Shown here: positions 18,185-26,146 of the stretch, in pieces
How the letters are laid out: each line of letters begins with the position of its first letter
How positions within the stretch are numbered: position 1 is the first letter of the stretch
Virus record (IMG/VR): IMGVR_UViG_3300044643_002868
Location: 1-38,750 of that record
Reading direction: 5' to 3' (one strand)
DNA: 38,750 nt
Source of the DNA: a virus
Position numbers and translations under genes: made by a program
Notes under the pieces: generated by a model
Database searches by the model: none
Told to the model about the DNA's origin: nothing
The model's input: only the letters and a program-made list of their open reading frames with translations

Positions 18185-19224
18185 CGATTATTTTTTATAT
18201 TAGCGAGTCTAAAAATACCTTCGAGTCCCTCGAAGGTATTTTTTTGTATAAAATCATGTGATATTTCATTAACGTTACACGCTATACATATATCATTAAA
18301 GTCTTTAAACCTTTTGCCGAATTTTTCTGGCCATATGAACACCTTCTCACCGTTTTTGAGAAGTATTTCAGATTTATTTAAGGATGCATTATCGATCCAT
18401 TGACTATCAAGTACCCAAATCTTGTCATACCACTTAAGAACTGTGTCGCACTGTTCTTGCTGACGCTTAGTAAACAGTGATTGGCTTTTTTCTGTAATAC
18501 CTGCTACTGCTACACTATTTTTGGTGAAAAACGCATTAATAGGTCCTTCAAAAATGAATACACTCTTGTATTTATCAGTTACTTTATTAATATTAAATAA
18601 AGTTTTTTCGGCATTAATTCTAGAGATATATTTTGGCTTTTTTTTATTTAATTCATTTAAAATCGTTCGAGTCTGATAAAACTCAATATTATTTTGCTCG
18701 TTTATGAATGGTATAACGAGTCGATTTTTATGAACAGGGTCAACTAGAGATAAATATAGTGAGTCAGGTTTATTAACTGCGGTATCTAGTCGACGATACT
18801 TAATCATTTCTTGACACTCTATTAGGATTGGATTGTTCTTGTAGAAGTTGATCTGCGTATTATCGCTCAGGTTTATACTATCAACGGGTAAAGAGGGCGT
18901 CACAATGGTGGCGCGTGGTATTACTTCTTCTCGACTTGTATTGATAAAGCTATCTACCGTTTTTAACTCATTTAAAATATCTATGTCAGACTGACCAGAT
19001 ATTTTTTTGATCCACGACATAGGCTTACTCGACCACCCGCAGTTATGGCAAAATACAATGTTATTTTTAGGTATATAATAGCATCTTCTCTTCTTACCTA
19101 GAGACCCGCCTTCACGACATATACAACACCCGCCTTGATAAGTATTGTTGTATCTATTAAACTTAGGGTAGTGTGTATATTGAAAGAATTTTTCAATTAT
19201 ATACTCTTCAGGTAGAGGTATCAT
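18181..19224 (-). CDS. gp61: DNA primase gp61
   Basis: 347 residues (T4 gp61: 342). An N-terminal zinc-binding module is visible with C33/C34-x-C36 and C59-x2-C62 ('VFCHNCGWSS'). The Toprim core has 'FIFEGPINAFF' (catalytic E226) and the later acidic pair in 'VLDSQWIDN' (D273, D278). It makes RNA primers for lagging-strand synthesis, working with helicase gp41, which is encoded in the same block. It starts in an ATGA overlap with the RNase H gene. The final codons also encode the terminator hairpin of the convergent plus-strand gene. It ends with TAG. Confidence 0.85.
   Translation of the reverse strand: MIPLPEEYIIEKFFQYTHYPKFNRYNNTYQGGCCICREGGSLGKKRRCYYIPKNNIVFCHNCGWSSKPMSWIKKISGQSDIDILNELKTVDSFINTSREEVIPRATIVTPSLPVDSINLSDNTQINFYKNNPILIECQEMIKYRRLDTAVNKPDSLYLSLVDPVHKNRLVIPFINEQNNIEFYQTRTILNELNKKKPKYISRINAEKTLFNINKVTDKYKSVFIFEGPINAFFTKNSVAVAGITEKSQSLFTKRQQEQCDTVLKWYDKIWVLDSQWIDNASLNKSEILLKNGEKVFIWPEKFGKRFKDFNDICIACNVNEISHDFIQKNTFEGLEGIFRLANIKNNR
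18211..18245 (+). terminator. Rho-independent terminator inside primase 3' coding region
   Basis: Perfect 15-bp stem (18211-18225 with 18229-18243), 3-nt loop TCC, plus-strand T-run 18239-18245. It lies 27 nt after the stop of the plus-strand late gene at 18184 and overlaps codons for the last 12-22 residues of primase on the other strand. On the minus strand only five Ts follow, still inside the primase gene, so a partial bidirectional effect is possible. Confidence 0.85.
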
Positions 19225-20096
19225 GAAAAAATTAAATTTAACTTGTTTTTAAGAAAAAGATAAGTATACCATTTTTCTTTCTTTTTGAGAATTGTGTTAA
19301 AATTTCGCTGTGTGCACTCCGCAATAAACAATTCCCAACTACTAGCATGCTCTACCTGTAGCTGCTGGTTGTAATATTGAGCCTCTTCAGAGCTCTCTTT
19401 ATATCTATCTAGCCTAAATAACGCCATATTACGATCGAATATAACTTGTTCATCTACTGATAGTTTAAGGCTGCTTTTAAGATATTTCTGCAACTTTGCT
19501 TTACCATACCCGGGTATACCACTTACATTATCGGACTTGTCTCCTAAAATGCACTTACATGTTAGCCATTCTTCTACAGAATCACTACCTGTAAGCTCTT
19601 TAAATCTCTCGTTAGTATATTCAATCTTTCGAATAGGGTCGTATAGAGTAACACTTTCTTTTATTAGCTGTATAAAGTCTTTATCAACAGATACTATTAC
19701 CTTACTACCGGGTATTTCATTACATAAATATGATACGATGTCATCTGCTTCAAGCTCGCGTGGATAAATAGAGACTATACCTACAGCGTGAAGTATAGTC
19801 TTAATTGCTTCATTGTTCTGGTGCGGTGTAGAGTCTTGTGTACGATTACCTTTATAATTTTCATATTCAACTTTACGTGCGTTTTTGCTGTACTCCTTTT
19901 TTTCATCCCATACAAAAAATATCTTATCGGGATTGAACTTAGTAATATATGAGAGCGTCGCGTTAAGCGTAAAATAAATATGCAGATTACTTATATCGTC
20001 TGGTGTATTCTTATTAGTTCGCTGCGACTGCATTTTAGCCGTCCAGTATGTCCTATGTATGAGATTATTTCCATCGACGATAAGAGTTTTGCTCAT
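19221..20096 (-). CDS. rnh: 5'-3' exonuclease / RNase H (T4 rnh type)
   Basis: 291 residues (T4 RNase H: 305). FEN-family acidic residues are all visible: D8 in 'IVDGNN', D64 in 'VWDEKK', E116/D118/D119 in 'ELEADDI', D138/D140 in 'SVDKDF', and D186/D189 in 'GDKSDNVSGIPGYG', which begins the helix-hairpin-helix. It removes RNA primers from Okazaki fragments. It sits upstream of primase (ATGA overlap) in the replication block. A perfect TATAAT ends 6 nt before its ATG, suggesting a promoter of its own. Confidence 0.87.
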   Translation of the reverse strand: MSKTLIVDGNNLIHRTYWTAKMQSQRTNKNTPDDISNLHIYFTLNATLSYITKFNPDKIFFVWDEKKEYSKNARKVEYENYKGNRTQDSTPHQNNEAIKTILHAVGIVSIYPRELEADDIVSYLCNEIPGSKVIVSVDKDFIQLIKESVTLYDPIRKIEYTNERFKELTGSDSVEEWLTCKCILGDKSDNVSGIPGYGKAKLQKYLKSSLKLSVDEQVIFDRNMALFRLDRYKESSEEAQYYNQQLQVEHASSWELFIAECTQRNFNTILKKKEKWYTYLFLKNKLNLIFS

Positions 20097-20102
20097 AATA
20101 AT

Positions 20103-20108
20103 ATTATA
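20103..20108 (-). promoter_or_regulatory. -10 element TATAAT before rnh
   Basis: Minus strand TATAAT ends exactly 6 nt before the ATG at 20096, matching the other early promoters, but no TTGATW box is found 16 nt upstream (it reads ACGTCA). It overlaps the stop codon of the upstream gene. Possibly an activator-dependent promoter. Confidence 0.4.
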
Positions 20109-20409
20109 AATTAGTTCCGTTAACTGACGTCTCTTTTAGTTTTTTTTGTGGGTTGTTTTCATTAAGCGTGAACTGCTGAGCTACTGTCTGCTGTACAAAT
20201 ACTGGTACTCTCTCAACATATTTGACTATGTTGTGCTTACATGCGTGGTTGAATATCGCTTTTGAGATGATTTTATTTTCCATAACAGGTATAGCTAGGA
20301 AGCAATAATCTTCTTTTTGTTCTTTTACAAAAATAATGATCTCTCCTGCATATTTACCTGTATGTACTGCGTATGAATCACCTTGTTTAAGCGATTTTAA
20401 TACTTTCAT
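20104..20409 (-). CDS. Small protein, possible KOW/SH3-like barrel
   Basis: 101 residues. The first 60 alternate strands, with 'GDSYAVHTGKYAGEIIIFVKE' resembling a KOW-type G-x-Y-x-G-x-I turn; the last 40 are polar and probably disordered. No family is certain. Located between rnh and the gene at 20432. It is one of the few genes here with a convincing SD (AGAAGG, 20420-20415, 5 nt before the ATG), which fits an internal operon gene that has no promoter at its start. Confidence 0.5.
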   Translation of the reverse strand: MKVLKSLKQGDSYAVHTGKYAGEIIIFVKEQKEDYCFLAIPVMENKIISKAIFNHACKHNIVKYVERVPVFVQQTVAQQFTLNENNPQKKLKETSVNGTNL

Positions 20410-20422
20410 ACTAACCTTCTAA

Positions 20423-20436
20423 TGTAATATATTACA
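20423..20436. other. 14-bp palindrome between two genes
   Basis: TGTAATATATTACA, perfect palindrome overlapping the stop codon of the gene at 20432 and just upstream of the SD for the gene ending at 20409. Operator-like in shape, but AT-rich palindromes can arise by chance. Confidence 0.3.
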
Positions 20437-20758
20437 GAGCACAATCGTCTTTAATTTGCGATATACCCTTTTCGAGAAGTGTTGTAACTATGACTTCCAT
20501 CGATGTAGTTTTAATAGAAAAATTTCTCGGAAAAACTCTACCACCATCATTAAATTCAAACATTCTATCACTTCTAAAGTCCTTGTTTATATAGCATGTA
20601 ATAAAGAGGGATGCATTACCTGGATCCACCATTACTGTCCACTTACGAGGATCAGACTCTGCGTAATTATCTATTATTTTCCATGTGTTAAATCCGCTAT
20701 CTTTTAATCTCTTTACAAAATACGACAATGTAGTTATTTTATTTTTTGTATTATTCAT
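20432..20758 (-). CDS. Small protein of unknown function in replication block
   Basis: 108 residues, mixed alpha/beta ('FNTWKIIDNYAESDPRKWTV', 'ASLFITCYINKDF', 'GGRVFPRNFSIKTTSMEVIV'). I recognise no family. Its ATG overlaps the clamp gene stop (ATGA), so it is translated with gp45. In T4, clamp-loader genes 44 and 62 follow gene 45, but there is no ATPase motif here and the protein is too small for either. A clamp-associated or transcription factor role is only a guess. Confidence 0.5.
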   Translation of the reverse strand: MNNTKNKITTLSYFVKRLKDSGFNTWKIIDNYAESDPRKWTVMVDPGNASLFITCYINKDFRSDRMFEFNDGGRVFPRNFSIKTTSMEVIVTTLLEKGISQIKDDCAL

Positions 20759-21498
20759 TGTGTTAAGGATGTTAATATATACTTTAATTTAATAGCATTA
20801 GCAGCGATATCAATTACCGTGACACCATATTCTGTATTAATATTAAATACAAGGTTATCTGAAATGGTTGAAATTATTCTTATATTATCAAGGTTAAGAG
20901 GTAGAGGCTGTAAGCTAAAATCTACATCGCCTAAATTTAACGAAAATACATCTGTGTTATGCTTTGCCCTATCAGTTAATTCACCTTTCAACCTACCATC
21001 TTCAGTATAGAGGTATAGCTTATTAGTTTCAGCAGCAAAAGAGCTTCCTTTAATTATATTCTGCAATATGTTTTTTTGTAGATTAAAATTAATATTGTAT
21101 TTGAAGCTCTTAATTTTTTCAACATTAATTGAAGGCTTAGTAAGAAAACCCTCTTCAAATAAATGATATTTAAATTTTAAGTTGCTGCTTTCATATGTAA
21201 TATTATTGTTATTGAGAGTAAATTCTATACCCTCGGTGTTAATTGATTCAATTACACGAATGAGCTTGCTGATGTCAGGTACGTTAATGGTACCTCTAAA
21301 ACTGCTCTCAATTCCATCTATCTCCGCATATAAGATAAGAGTATTATCTGACGAGGATACTAACGAGGTTGCTAAGCCATCGCTTAATGTAATTATTGCT
21401 GACTTGTTTATTCTGGATGTAGCATCCAGAAATCGGAGCCAGTCAGCACGATTCGGTATTTTTAGTTTTGCTTGACTTAACTGGCTTTGGTGACTCAT
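20755..21498 (-). CDS. gp45: Sliding clamp gp45
   Basis: 247 residues (T4 gp45: 228). The fold pattern fits a T4-type clamp: N-terminal 'AKLKIPNRADWLRFLDATSRINKS', the middle repeat 'INFNLQKNILQNIIKGSSF' and C-terminal 'YGVTVIDIAANAIKLKYIL'. The trimer encircles DNA as polymerase processivity factor and, in T4, activates late transcription with gp55 and gp33. The start overlaps the upstream gene by 56 nt in another frame; no other Met is available in the N-terminal region. The clamp loader is not in the window. Confidence 0.75.
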   Translation of the reverse strand: MSHQSQLSQAKLKIPNRADWLRFLDATSRINKSAIITLSDGLATSLVSSSDNTLILYAEIDGIESSFRGTINVPDISKLIRVIESINTEGIEFTLNNNNITYESSNLKFKYHLFEEGFLTKPSINVEKIKSFKYNINFNLQKNILQNIIKGSSFAAETNKLYLYTEDGRLKGELTDRAKHNTDVFSLNLGDVDFSLQPLPLNLDNIRIISTISDNLVFNINTEYGVTVIDIAANAIKLKYILTSLTQ

Positions 21499-21865
21499 AT
21501 TTTTTTTCTAATATATTGGCAATGCGCTCTAGATTCGAGCCGATTATACTTAAGACATCTACAAGACTATCACTTGCTGGTACAACTACTTGCGGTGGTG
21601 GTTGTATTATTGTTGGCGGTTGATAGTCAACCGGTGGTAAGGCCACCGGTTCAGGTACATTATCAGCAAAAAATTCCTGCGGTTCATAACTAATTCTCTC
21701 TTCAGTAATTGGCTGGCGTAAAACCTCCTGAAGTTGATTCTGTATTGGTATGCTAATAGGTCGAAGATTTACACTATTACCCACTACCATTTGATCAGTT
21801 TGCTTTCCTTGAGCGTGTATACTTCCGAAGAAATTAATTAATGTTCGTTTATCGTCTTCTGTCAT
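21443..21865 (-). CDS. Proline-rich small protein, unknown function
   Basis: 140 residues. The centre (about 55-95) is rich in Pro/Val/Gln ('PPVDYQPPTIIQPPPQVVVP') and probably disordered; it is followed by one amphipathic helix ('DSLVDVLSIIGSNLERIANILEKKY') and a basic tail. It sits between gp32 and gp45 and overlaps the gp45 coding start by 56 nt. The layout (disordered linker plus helix or basic tail) could suit an adaptor binding the clamp or SSB, which is inference only. Confidence 0.5.
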   Translation of the reverse strand: MTEDDKRTLINFFGSIHAQGKQTDQMVVGNSVNLRPISIPIQNQLQEVLRQPITEERISYEPQEFFADNVPEPVALPPVDYQPPTIIQPPPQVVVPASDSLVDVLSIIGSNLERIANILEKKYESPKPVKSSKTKNTESC

Positions 21866-21869
21866 ATAA

Positions 21870-22718
21870 TTATAAGCCTTTTAAGAGTTCTTCAATATCA
21901 TCGTCTATTGAATCATTACTTTCCTCCATAACTGATACTTGCGGTGTAAATGTCTGCTGTGGCGATGTAGTAGGTGTACTATATTGCGAACTACCTGTAT
22001 CTACACTATCTCTACAGAACAAATGTTCATCAAGCATTTGTTTGAGTTCTTCATTTGAACGGACTGTAAATACTTTTGTTAAGTCGTATGCTGAATCGTA
22101 AATAGCTTTTTGTTCACTTTCGCTTAAAGTAAGTTTACCGGTTGAAGTAAACCTAGATGAAACATACGTTGGATACTCGCCTTGATTTTCACACTTAATC
22201 TTGAAATTAACTCCATTAGCTCCAAGGTCGAAAATACGAGGGCCAAACTCTTCTGAATCTTCACCCTCAATTGCTTCCATAATAATTTTATGAAGTTGCT
22301 TACCATAGCGAAGCATCTTAACCTTACCGTTATTGTCCGGTGTAGCAGGATCATCAATTACATATACATTGACAAGGTATTTTTCAAGACGCTTAATAGC
22401 TTTTGCTTTTTCTTTTTCTTCTTCTGTCCCCGTTCTTGATAGTCTATACCTCTCTTCTGCAATAGGGTCTCTCTCGCCGAATGTCATTGGCGATAGTGCT
22501 TGAACGTATTGACCGTTTGCATAAGAAACCCAACCGTGATTGAAGTAATGGAAGAAAGTATTTTTAGGATCTTTTGCATAAGGCAATAGCCTTACCGTAT
22601 AGGTGTTACCGGGAGTGGTTTTAAGAATTTCGTTGTAGACGGAGCCACCACTTTCATTTTCATTTTTTGAAAGTGCAGACTTAATTGATTGGAACATGGA
22701 TGTATTGAATGTACTCAT
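21870..22718 (-). CDS. gp32: Single-stranded DNA-binding protein gp32
   Basis: 282 residues (T4 gp32: 301). Recognisable OB-fold core: 'GNTYTVRLLPYAKDPKNTFF' followed by 'HGWVSYANGQYVQALSP', then 'DNNGKVKMLRYGKQLHKII' and 'GVNFKIKCENQGEYPTYVSS'. The C-terminal tail is Ser/Thr/Gln-rich and ends with a strongly acidic 'DSIDDDIEELLKGL', the usual protein-interaction tail. The Cys/His zinc motif of T4 gp32 is absent (only two cysteines, far apart). It coats ssDNA during replication and recombination. The upstream region shows no SD and no clear promoter. Confidence 0.85.
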   Translation of the reverse strand: MSTFNTSMFQSIKSALSKNENESGGSVYNEILKTTPGNTYTVRLLPYAKDPKNTFFHYFNHGWVSYANGQYVQALSPMTFGERDPIAEERYRLSRTGTEEEKEKAKAIKRLEKYLVNVYVIDDPATPDNNGKVKMLRYGKQLHKIIMEAIEGEDSEEFGPRIFDLGANGVNFKIKCENQGEYPTYVSSRFTSTGKLTLSESEQKAIYDSAYDLTKVFTVRSNEELKQMLDEHLFCRDSVDTGSSQYSTPTTSPQQTFTPQVSVMEESNDSIDDDIEELLKGL

Positions 22719-22747
22719 AGTTTATTTGTATTAGTTTCTTTATGTGA

Positions 22748-23410
22748 TTATAGGCTGTTAGATTTATTTTTCAACAATTTTATTTCAATTATGGAGAGAG
22801 CTTCTCGAATAATAGTCTTTAAGCGTGTTGATTTGAGAAAATTAACTCTTGTTGTATTAAGAAGTGAATAAAAGTCTTGAACAAAGAAGTCAAGAAGATC
22901 TGATTCGACTTTTCTAATTGTATTATTAATTTCAAGGCCGTGAAGCGTGTAGAAATTTATTTTATGTTCTCTAAGATGTTGTAGAGCTATAGGCGTTGTA
23001 CCATTTATGAGGGTTTTATACTCGCAAAGCGTTATGTTATTTTCGCGACAGAACTTGTATATAAAAAGACAACACTCTTTGCAGGAATTAATTATACTAC
23101 TATTATCTGGATCTTCTGTCTCGCGCTTTTTGAGATATAGTGTGTAGCACTTTATCGCTTTTGTTGTAGTAAAGAACTGTAAGTCAAAATAGTCGTCTTT
23201 ACCGTAATATAAATATGGTGCGGAAAAAAAATCATTTAAGTTAATGTTATTATTATGCTTGAAAAAAGAACCTAACTTTTTTAAAGTAAGGTACGTTGTA
23301 TCGTTAATATTGGTAAAGTTCTTCTTAATTTTGAAAGGTAAGCCTTTTGCAACCTTACTCGCTATTAAATGTGCGTTATAGATGTGCTTTTCTTGTTCAT
23401 TTAGAAGCAT
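22748..23410 (-). CDS. Unknown protein between gp32 and gp41 (possible helicase-loader-like)
   Basis: 220 residues, mostly helical and basic at the C-terminus ('FLKSTRLKTIIREALSIIEIKLLKNK'), with a cluster CKECCLFIYKFC in the middle. The length and the position between SSB and replicative helicase recall T4 gp59 (217 residues, helical, basic), but no diagnostic motif could be matched, so this is a hypothesis. It overlaps the small upstream gene by 10 nt. Confidence 0.45.
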   Translation of the reverse strand: MLLNEQEKHIYNAHLIASKVAKGLPFKIKKNFTNINDTTYLTLKKLGSFFKHNNNINLNDFFSAPYLYYGKDDYFDLQFFTTTKAIKCYTLYLKKRETEDPDNSSIINSCKECCLFIYKFCRENNITLCEYKTLINGTTPIALQHLREHKINFYTLHGLEINNTIRKVESDLLDFFVQDFYSLLNTTRVNFLKSTRLKTIIREALSIIEIKLLKNKSNSL

Positions 23411-23697
23411 ATGTGTTGATTTGTATTAAGAAATTTAGTAATGTACTTACTCTTCGCAATAGAGGGATCGTATTGTAAGAATAGTTTAACTATTTCAAAA
23501 TTAGAATCAACGCCTAAAAGGTCTTTAAGAAGGTTTCTTAATATGTCATTTTGTAAAATTAAAACAAAAACGTTTTGAAGAGAGAGTTTTTTGCCTTTAA
23601 GTAAAGTACACAGGGTACAAAAAGATAGTAAAATATGCTGACTCTCTCTATCGATTATGTTTTGAGCGGGATCAATAGGTGTTAAGGTAATGTGCAT
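23401..23697 (-). CDS. Small helical protein, unknown function
   Basis: 98 residues, predicted nearly all helix, Leu-rich ('HILLSFCTLCTLLKGKKLSLQN', then 'DILRNLLKDLLGVDSNFEIV'). It is translated in close coupling with both neighbours (10 nt overlap downstream, 1 nt overlap upstream). I recognise no family. It may form a complex with the two adjacent unknown proteins. Confidence 0.45.
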   Translation of the reverse strand: MHITLTPIDPAQNIIDRESQHILLSFCTLCTLLKGKKLSLQNVFVLILQNDILRNLLKDLLGVDSNFEIVKLFLQYDPSIAKSKYITKFLNTNQHICF

Positions 23698-24134
23698 TAT
23701 TGTGTGTTAAGTAATTTAGTAAATTTAACAAAGTTATCAGTAATTGACCCGTACGCTACATGCTGTTTATCTTTATAGCATTCTCCATCACAGAGCAACT
23801 TTACAAGCTTACATATATCAACGGTAGTATTTGTTTCGTTTTTCTTAAAGAGAACTTTATTTGCTGTAATGTTAACTATAATAGCGGCATCTGCTGATAA
23901 TTTTTCTAGCATATGGGAAAAAAACTCTTCATAAAACTTTTCTGCAAAACAACTTATTATATTAGTTTCCTTTACTGTACCTTTAAAAAAAATAGTATTA
24001 GCAAGAACATCTTTATATTCAAGGAGATAAAATTTAATCCTATTAAGTTCCTCTATAGTAAAATCTCTTCTACCATTTCGATAGGCCTTTATATTATTTT
24101 TAAGTTCATCAGCATAACTATCGAAGTTTTTCAC
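23697..24134 (-). CDS. Unknown protein, GTG start, late-type promoter
   Basis: 145 residues, mixed alpha/beta, no recognised motif; the C-terminal half has 'AAIIVNITANKVLFKKNETN'. The GTG at 24134 is chosen because the only nearby ATG (24139) runs into a stop after two codons and because an exact TATAAATA ends 6 nt before the GTG, the spacing used elsewhere. That promoter would also drive the two following genes (23401 and 22748) late, inside an otherwise early block. Confidence 0.5.
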   Translation of the reverse strand: MKNFDSYADELKNNIKAYRNGRRDFTIEELNRIKFYLLEYKDVLANTIFFKGTVKETNIISCFAEKFYEEFFSHMLEKLSADAAIIVNITANKVLFKKNETNTTVDICKLVKLLCDGECYKDKQHVAYGSITDNFVKFTKLLNTQ

Positions 24135-24140
24135 TTCATC

Positions 24141-24148
24141 TATTTATA
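24141..24148 (-). promoter_or_regulatory. T4-type late promoter TATAAATA
   Basis: Exact element on the minus strand in the 30-nt gap between helicase and the next gene; it ends 6 nt before the GTG start at 24134. Confidence 0.68.
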
Positions 24149-24164
24149 TTGATGTGTCAACTTT

Positions 24165-25481
24165 TCAACCAGCCAAGGCACGCAAGGCACTAAAGGTTTC
24201 ATCCTCTGTTGATATAGCACTATCTTCTGACTGTGTAATAGTTAAGGTTGAGTAGTCAATTCTCATAGCCTGAGTATGTCCACGTGGTCCATATCTATTT
24301 TTCATCATACCAAGCCTAATAACTCCAAGCTCTCTATCCTCTTCGTTTTGAAAAATAGAAACAATAACATCTGCTGTTGCCGCTAAACCTACAGATTCAG
24401 AGATTGTTGCAAGATCAGGATTATCAATACTAAACCCTGATCGATTTAATTGCGTAGCTGTTATAATAGGACAGTTAAATACATACGACATAGCGCGAAC
24501 CTGCTCTGTTACGTTCTTAACGCGCTCATAAGAGTTAGAACCTATTGGAGAGTGAACTAGATTTAAGTAATCGAGTACAATTGCATCAATGGCGATACCT
24601 TGGTCCTTTATTTTTTTAATAAATGCTTTTAACTGATTTGGAGTAATGGTTGAAGGTGGGAATTCTTTAATAAAAATACTCCCTTTACCGCTTTGTTGCT
24701 GTTCCTTAATGACACTGCGGAGAGTTTGTGTATTCATATTCATTTCCTTAAGAGGTATTTTTGTAACATTTGTACATATACGTCGAGCATATAAAAGCTC
24801 TGACATTTCTAATGTTACAAGTAATACATTTTTACCTTGATTAGCTATATTAGTTGCAATATTTCCTAGAAAAATAGATTTTCCAATATTTGTTTCACCT
24901 GCAAAAACGTAAAGCGCGCGACCACTTTCTAAAAATCCACCATTTAGTGCATCATCTAACCACGGCCACGTGCTAGGTATGGATCGCTGTACACTGCAAA
25001 GATCATCGATAAGGGTATCGATATCGTTATACAGATCAAATCCTGTATCAGTAACTAAGCTAATGTTGCATGATTGTTCTATCTTAGATAGGATAATAGA
25101 TGTGTCAATATCTCCTTTAGCTATATCACTCGCTACATCAAGCATTGTACTATATACAGCTTTTTCTTTAAGAAATTGCTCTGTATTATCGTAGAGTTCG
25201 TTTTTATCGATATTTTTATCAATATCCTTTAACGACTCAACCAGATTTTTAAAAGATGTCTTTAAGTCTTCAGTTGTCAGGTATGTCTTTACCTCAGTAA
25301 GCGTTGGTAGTTTATCCCGCTTAACATAAAATTCTGAAATTATTGTAAAAACACTCGCTATATTTTTATCTTTAAAGTAGCAAGGTTTAATATAATCAAC
25401 AATTGACGCTAAATATGTAGAATCAAAAAGTGCCTTAAAGCAGAGTACCCTTTCAAAGTAATCGTTATCTAGCTTACTCAC
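24165..25481 (-). CDS. gp41: Replicative DNA helicase gp41 (DnaB-type)
   Basis: 438 residues (T4 gp41: 475). An N-terminal helical domain is followed by a RecA-like motor: Walker A GETNIGKS (195-202), 'LVTLEMSELLYARRI', Walker B 'IDAIVLDYLNLVHS', and sensor region 'CPIITATQLNRSG' and 'LGMMKNRYGPRG'. It unwinds the fork 5'-3' on the lagging strand and recruits primase. The start codon is GTG at 25481 (no nearby in-frame ATG); TATAAT ends 7 nt upstream. Confidence 0.9.
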   Translation of the reverse strand: MSKLDNDYFERVLCFKALFDSTYLASIVDYIKPCYFKDKNIASVFTIISEFYVKRDKLPTLTEVKTYLTTEDLKTSFKNLVESLKDIDKNIDKNELYDNTEQFLKEKAVYSTMLDVASDIAKGDIDTSIILSKIEQSCNISLVTDTGFDLYNDIDTLIDDLCSVQRSIPSTWPWLDDALNGGFLESGRALYVFAGETNIGKSIFLGNIATNIANQGKNVLLVTLEMSELLYARRICTNVTKIPLKEMNMNTQTLRSVIKEQQQSGKGSIFIKEFPPSTITPNQLKAFIKKIKDQGIAIDAIVLDYLNLVHSPIGSNSYERVKNVTEQVRAMSYVFNCPIITATQLNRSGFSIDNPDLATISESVGLAATADVIVSIFQNEEDRELGVIRLGMMKNRYGPRGHTQAMRIDYSTLTITQSEDSAISTEDETFSALRALAG

Positions 25482-25488
25482 AATATTT

Positions 25489-25494
25489 ATTATA
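25489..25494 (-). promoter_or_regulatory. -10 element TATAAT before helicase gene
   Basis: Minus-strand TATAAT ends 7 nt before the GTG start at 25481 and overlaps the stop of the upstream gene. No clear TTGATW box at 16 nt (CTGGAA). Confidence 0.38.
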
Positions 25495-26146
25495 GCTTAC
25501 CTTTCCATTTTTCCAGGAACCACTTTTGACCCTCATTGAACTCTGGTGTAAATTCTTTTAACCCTGGCGATGCGTGTGTAATCATAATATCCGATACCCC
25601 GATCTTAAATTTTTCTTTATGACAAGAGAGAGAGTAGTCAAGATCGTAAAAATGAAATCCTGCTGGGTTCGTTTCATCAAATCTTACCTTAGTAAAAACT
25701 TCCCTCTTAATGCATAAAAATACACCATCAAGTAGGAGCACTTGTTTAGGATAAGGTCCAAAAGAGGTCATAGTTTTATTTTTTTCATCTCCATGAGCTA
25801 CTGCACCGTGAAGTTTACCGCTACCAAATCCACCTCCCATAATATGCCAGAGAACGGGCTCCTGTAATTTACATTCTGTTGTACCAGCCACTCCAATAAC
25901 ATCAAAATCTTGCATTATAGAGGGCAATCTATAAGCAAGATCTGATTCGATAACTACATCATCATGGCATAATACAATAGCGTCAAAATTTTCCTCAATA
26001 GCAAAATCAATAGCCTTGTTATATACTTTTGGAAGAGTCTCAGTGTTATTCTCTTTAAAAATAAAACTATTGTATGTAGAGTGATTCTTTACTAATAGTG
26101 TATCTTTTCTACTCCCCTTAGTTGCTGAAAAATAAAATATATTCAT
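25490..26146 (-). CDS. GT-A glycosyltransferase (family 2-like)
   Basis: 218 residues. 'NFDAIVLCHDDVVIESDL' gives the nucleotide-sugar/metal site (D62-D63), followed by 'FDVIGVAGTTECK', 'LLLDGVFLCIKREVF' and 'FHFYDLDYSLSCHKEKFKIGV', the order of a compact GT2-like domain with a (Y/F)D-x-D acceptor-site motif. It starts in an ATGA overlap with the amidotransferase gene, so it belongs to the HhH-amidotransferase-GT operon. The acceptor is unknown; DNA base or nucleotide modification is possible in this replication-gene context. Confidence 0.7.
   Translation of the reverse strand: MNIFYFSATKGSRKDTLLVKNHSTYNSFIFKENNTETLPKVYNKAIDFAIEENFDAIVLCHDDVVIESDLAYRLPSIMQDFDVIGVAGTTECKLQEPVLWHIMGGGFGSGKLHGAVAHGDEKNKTMTSFGPYPKQVLLLDGVFLCIKREVFTKVRFDETNPAGFHFYDLDYSLSCHKEKFKIGVSDIMITHASPGLKEFTPEFNEGQKWFLEKWKGKL

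Noticed and set aside
23208-23215. Plus-strand TATAAATA opposite the gene at 22748
   Set aside because: It would make only antisense RNA; no plus-strand gene follows.
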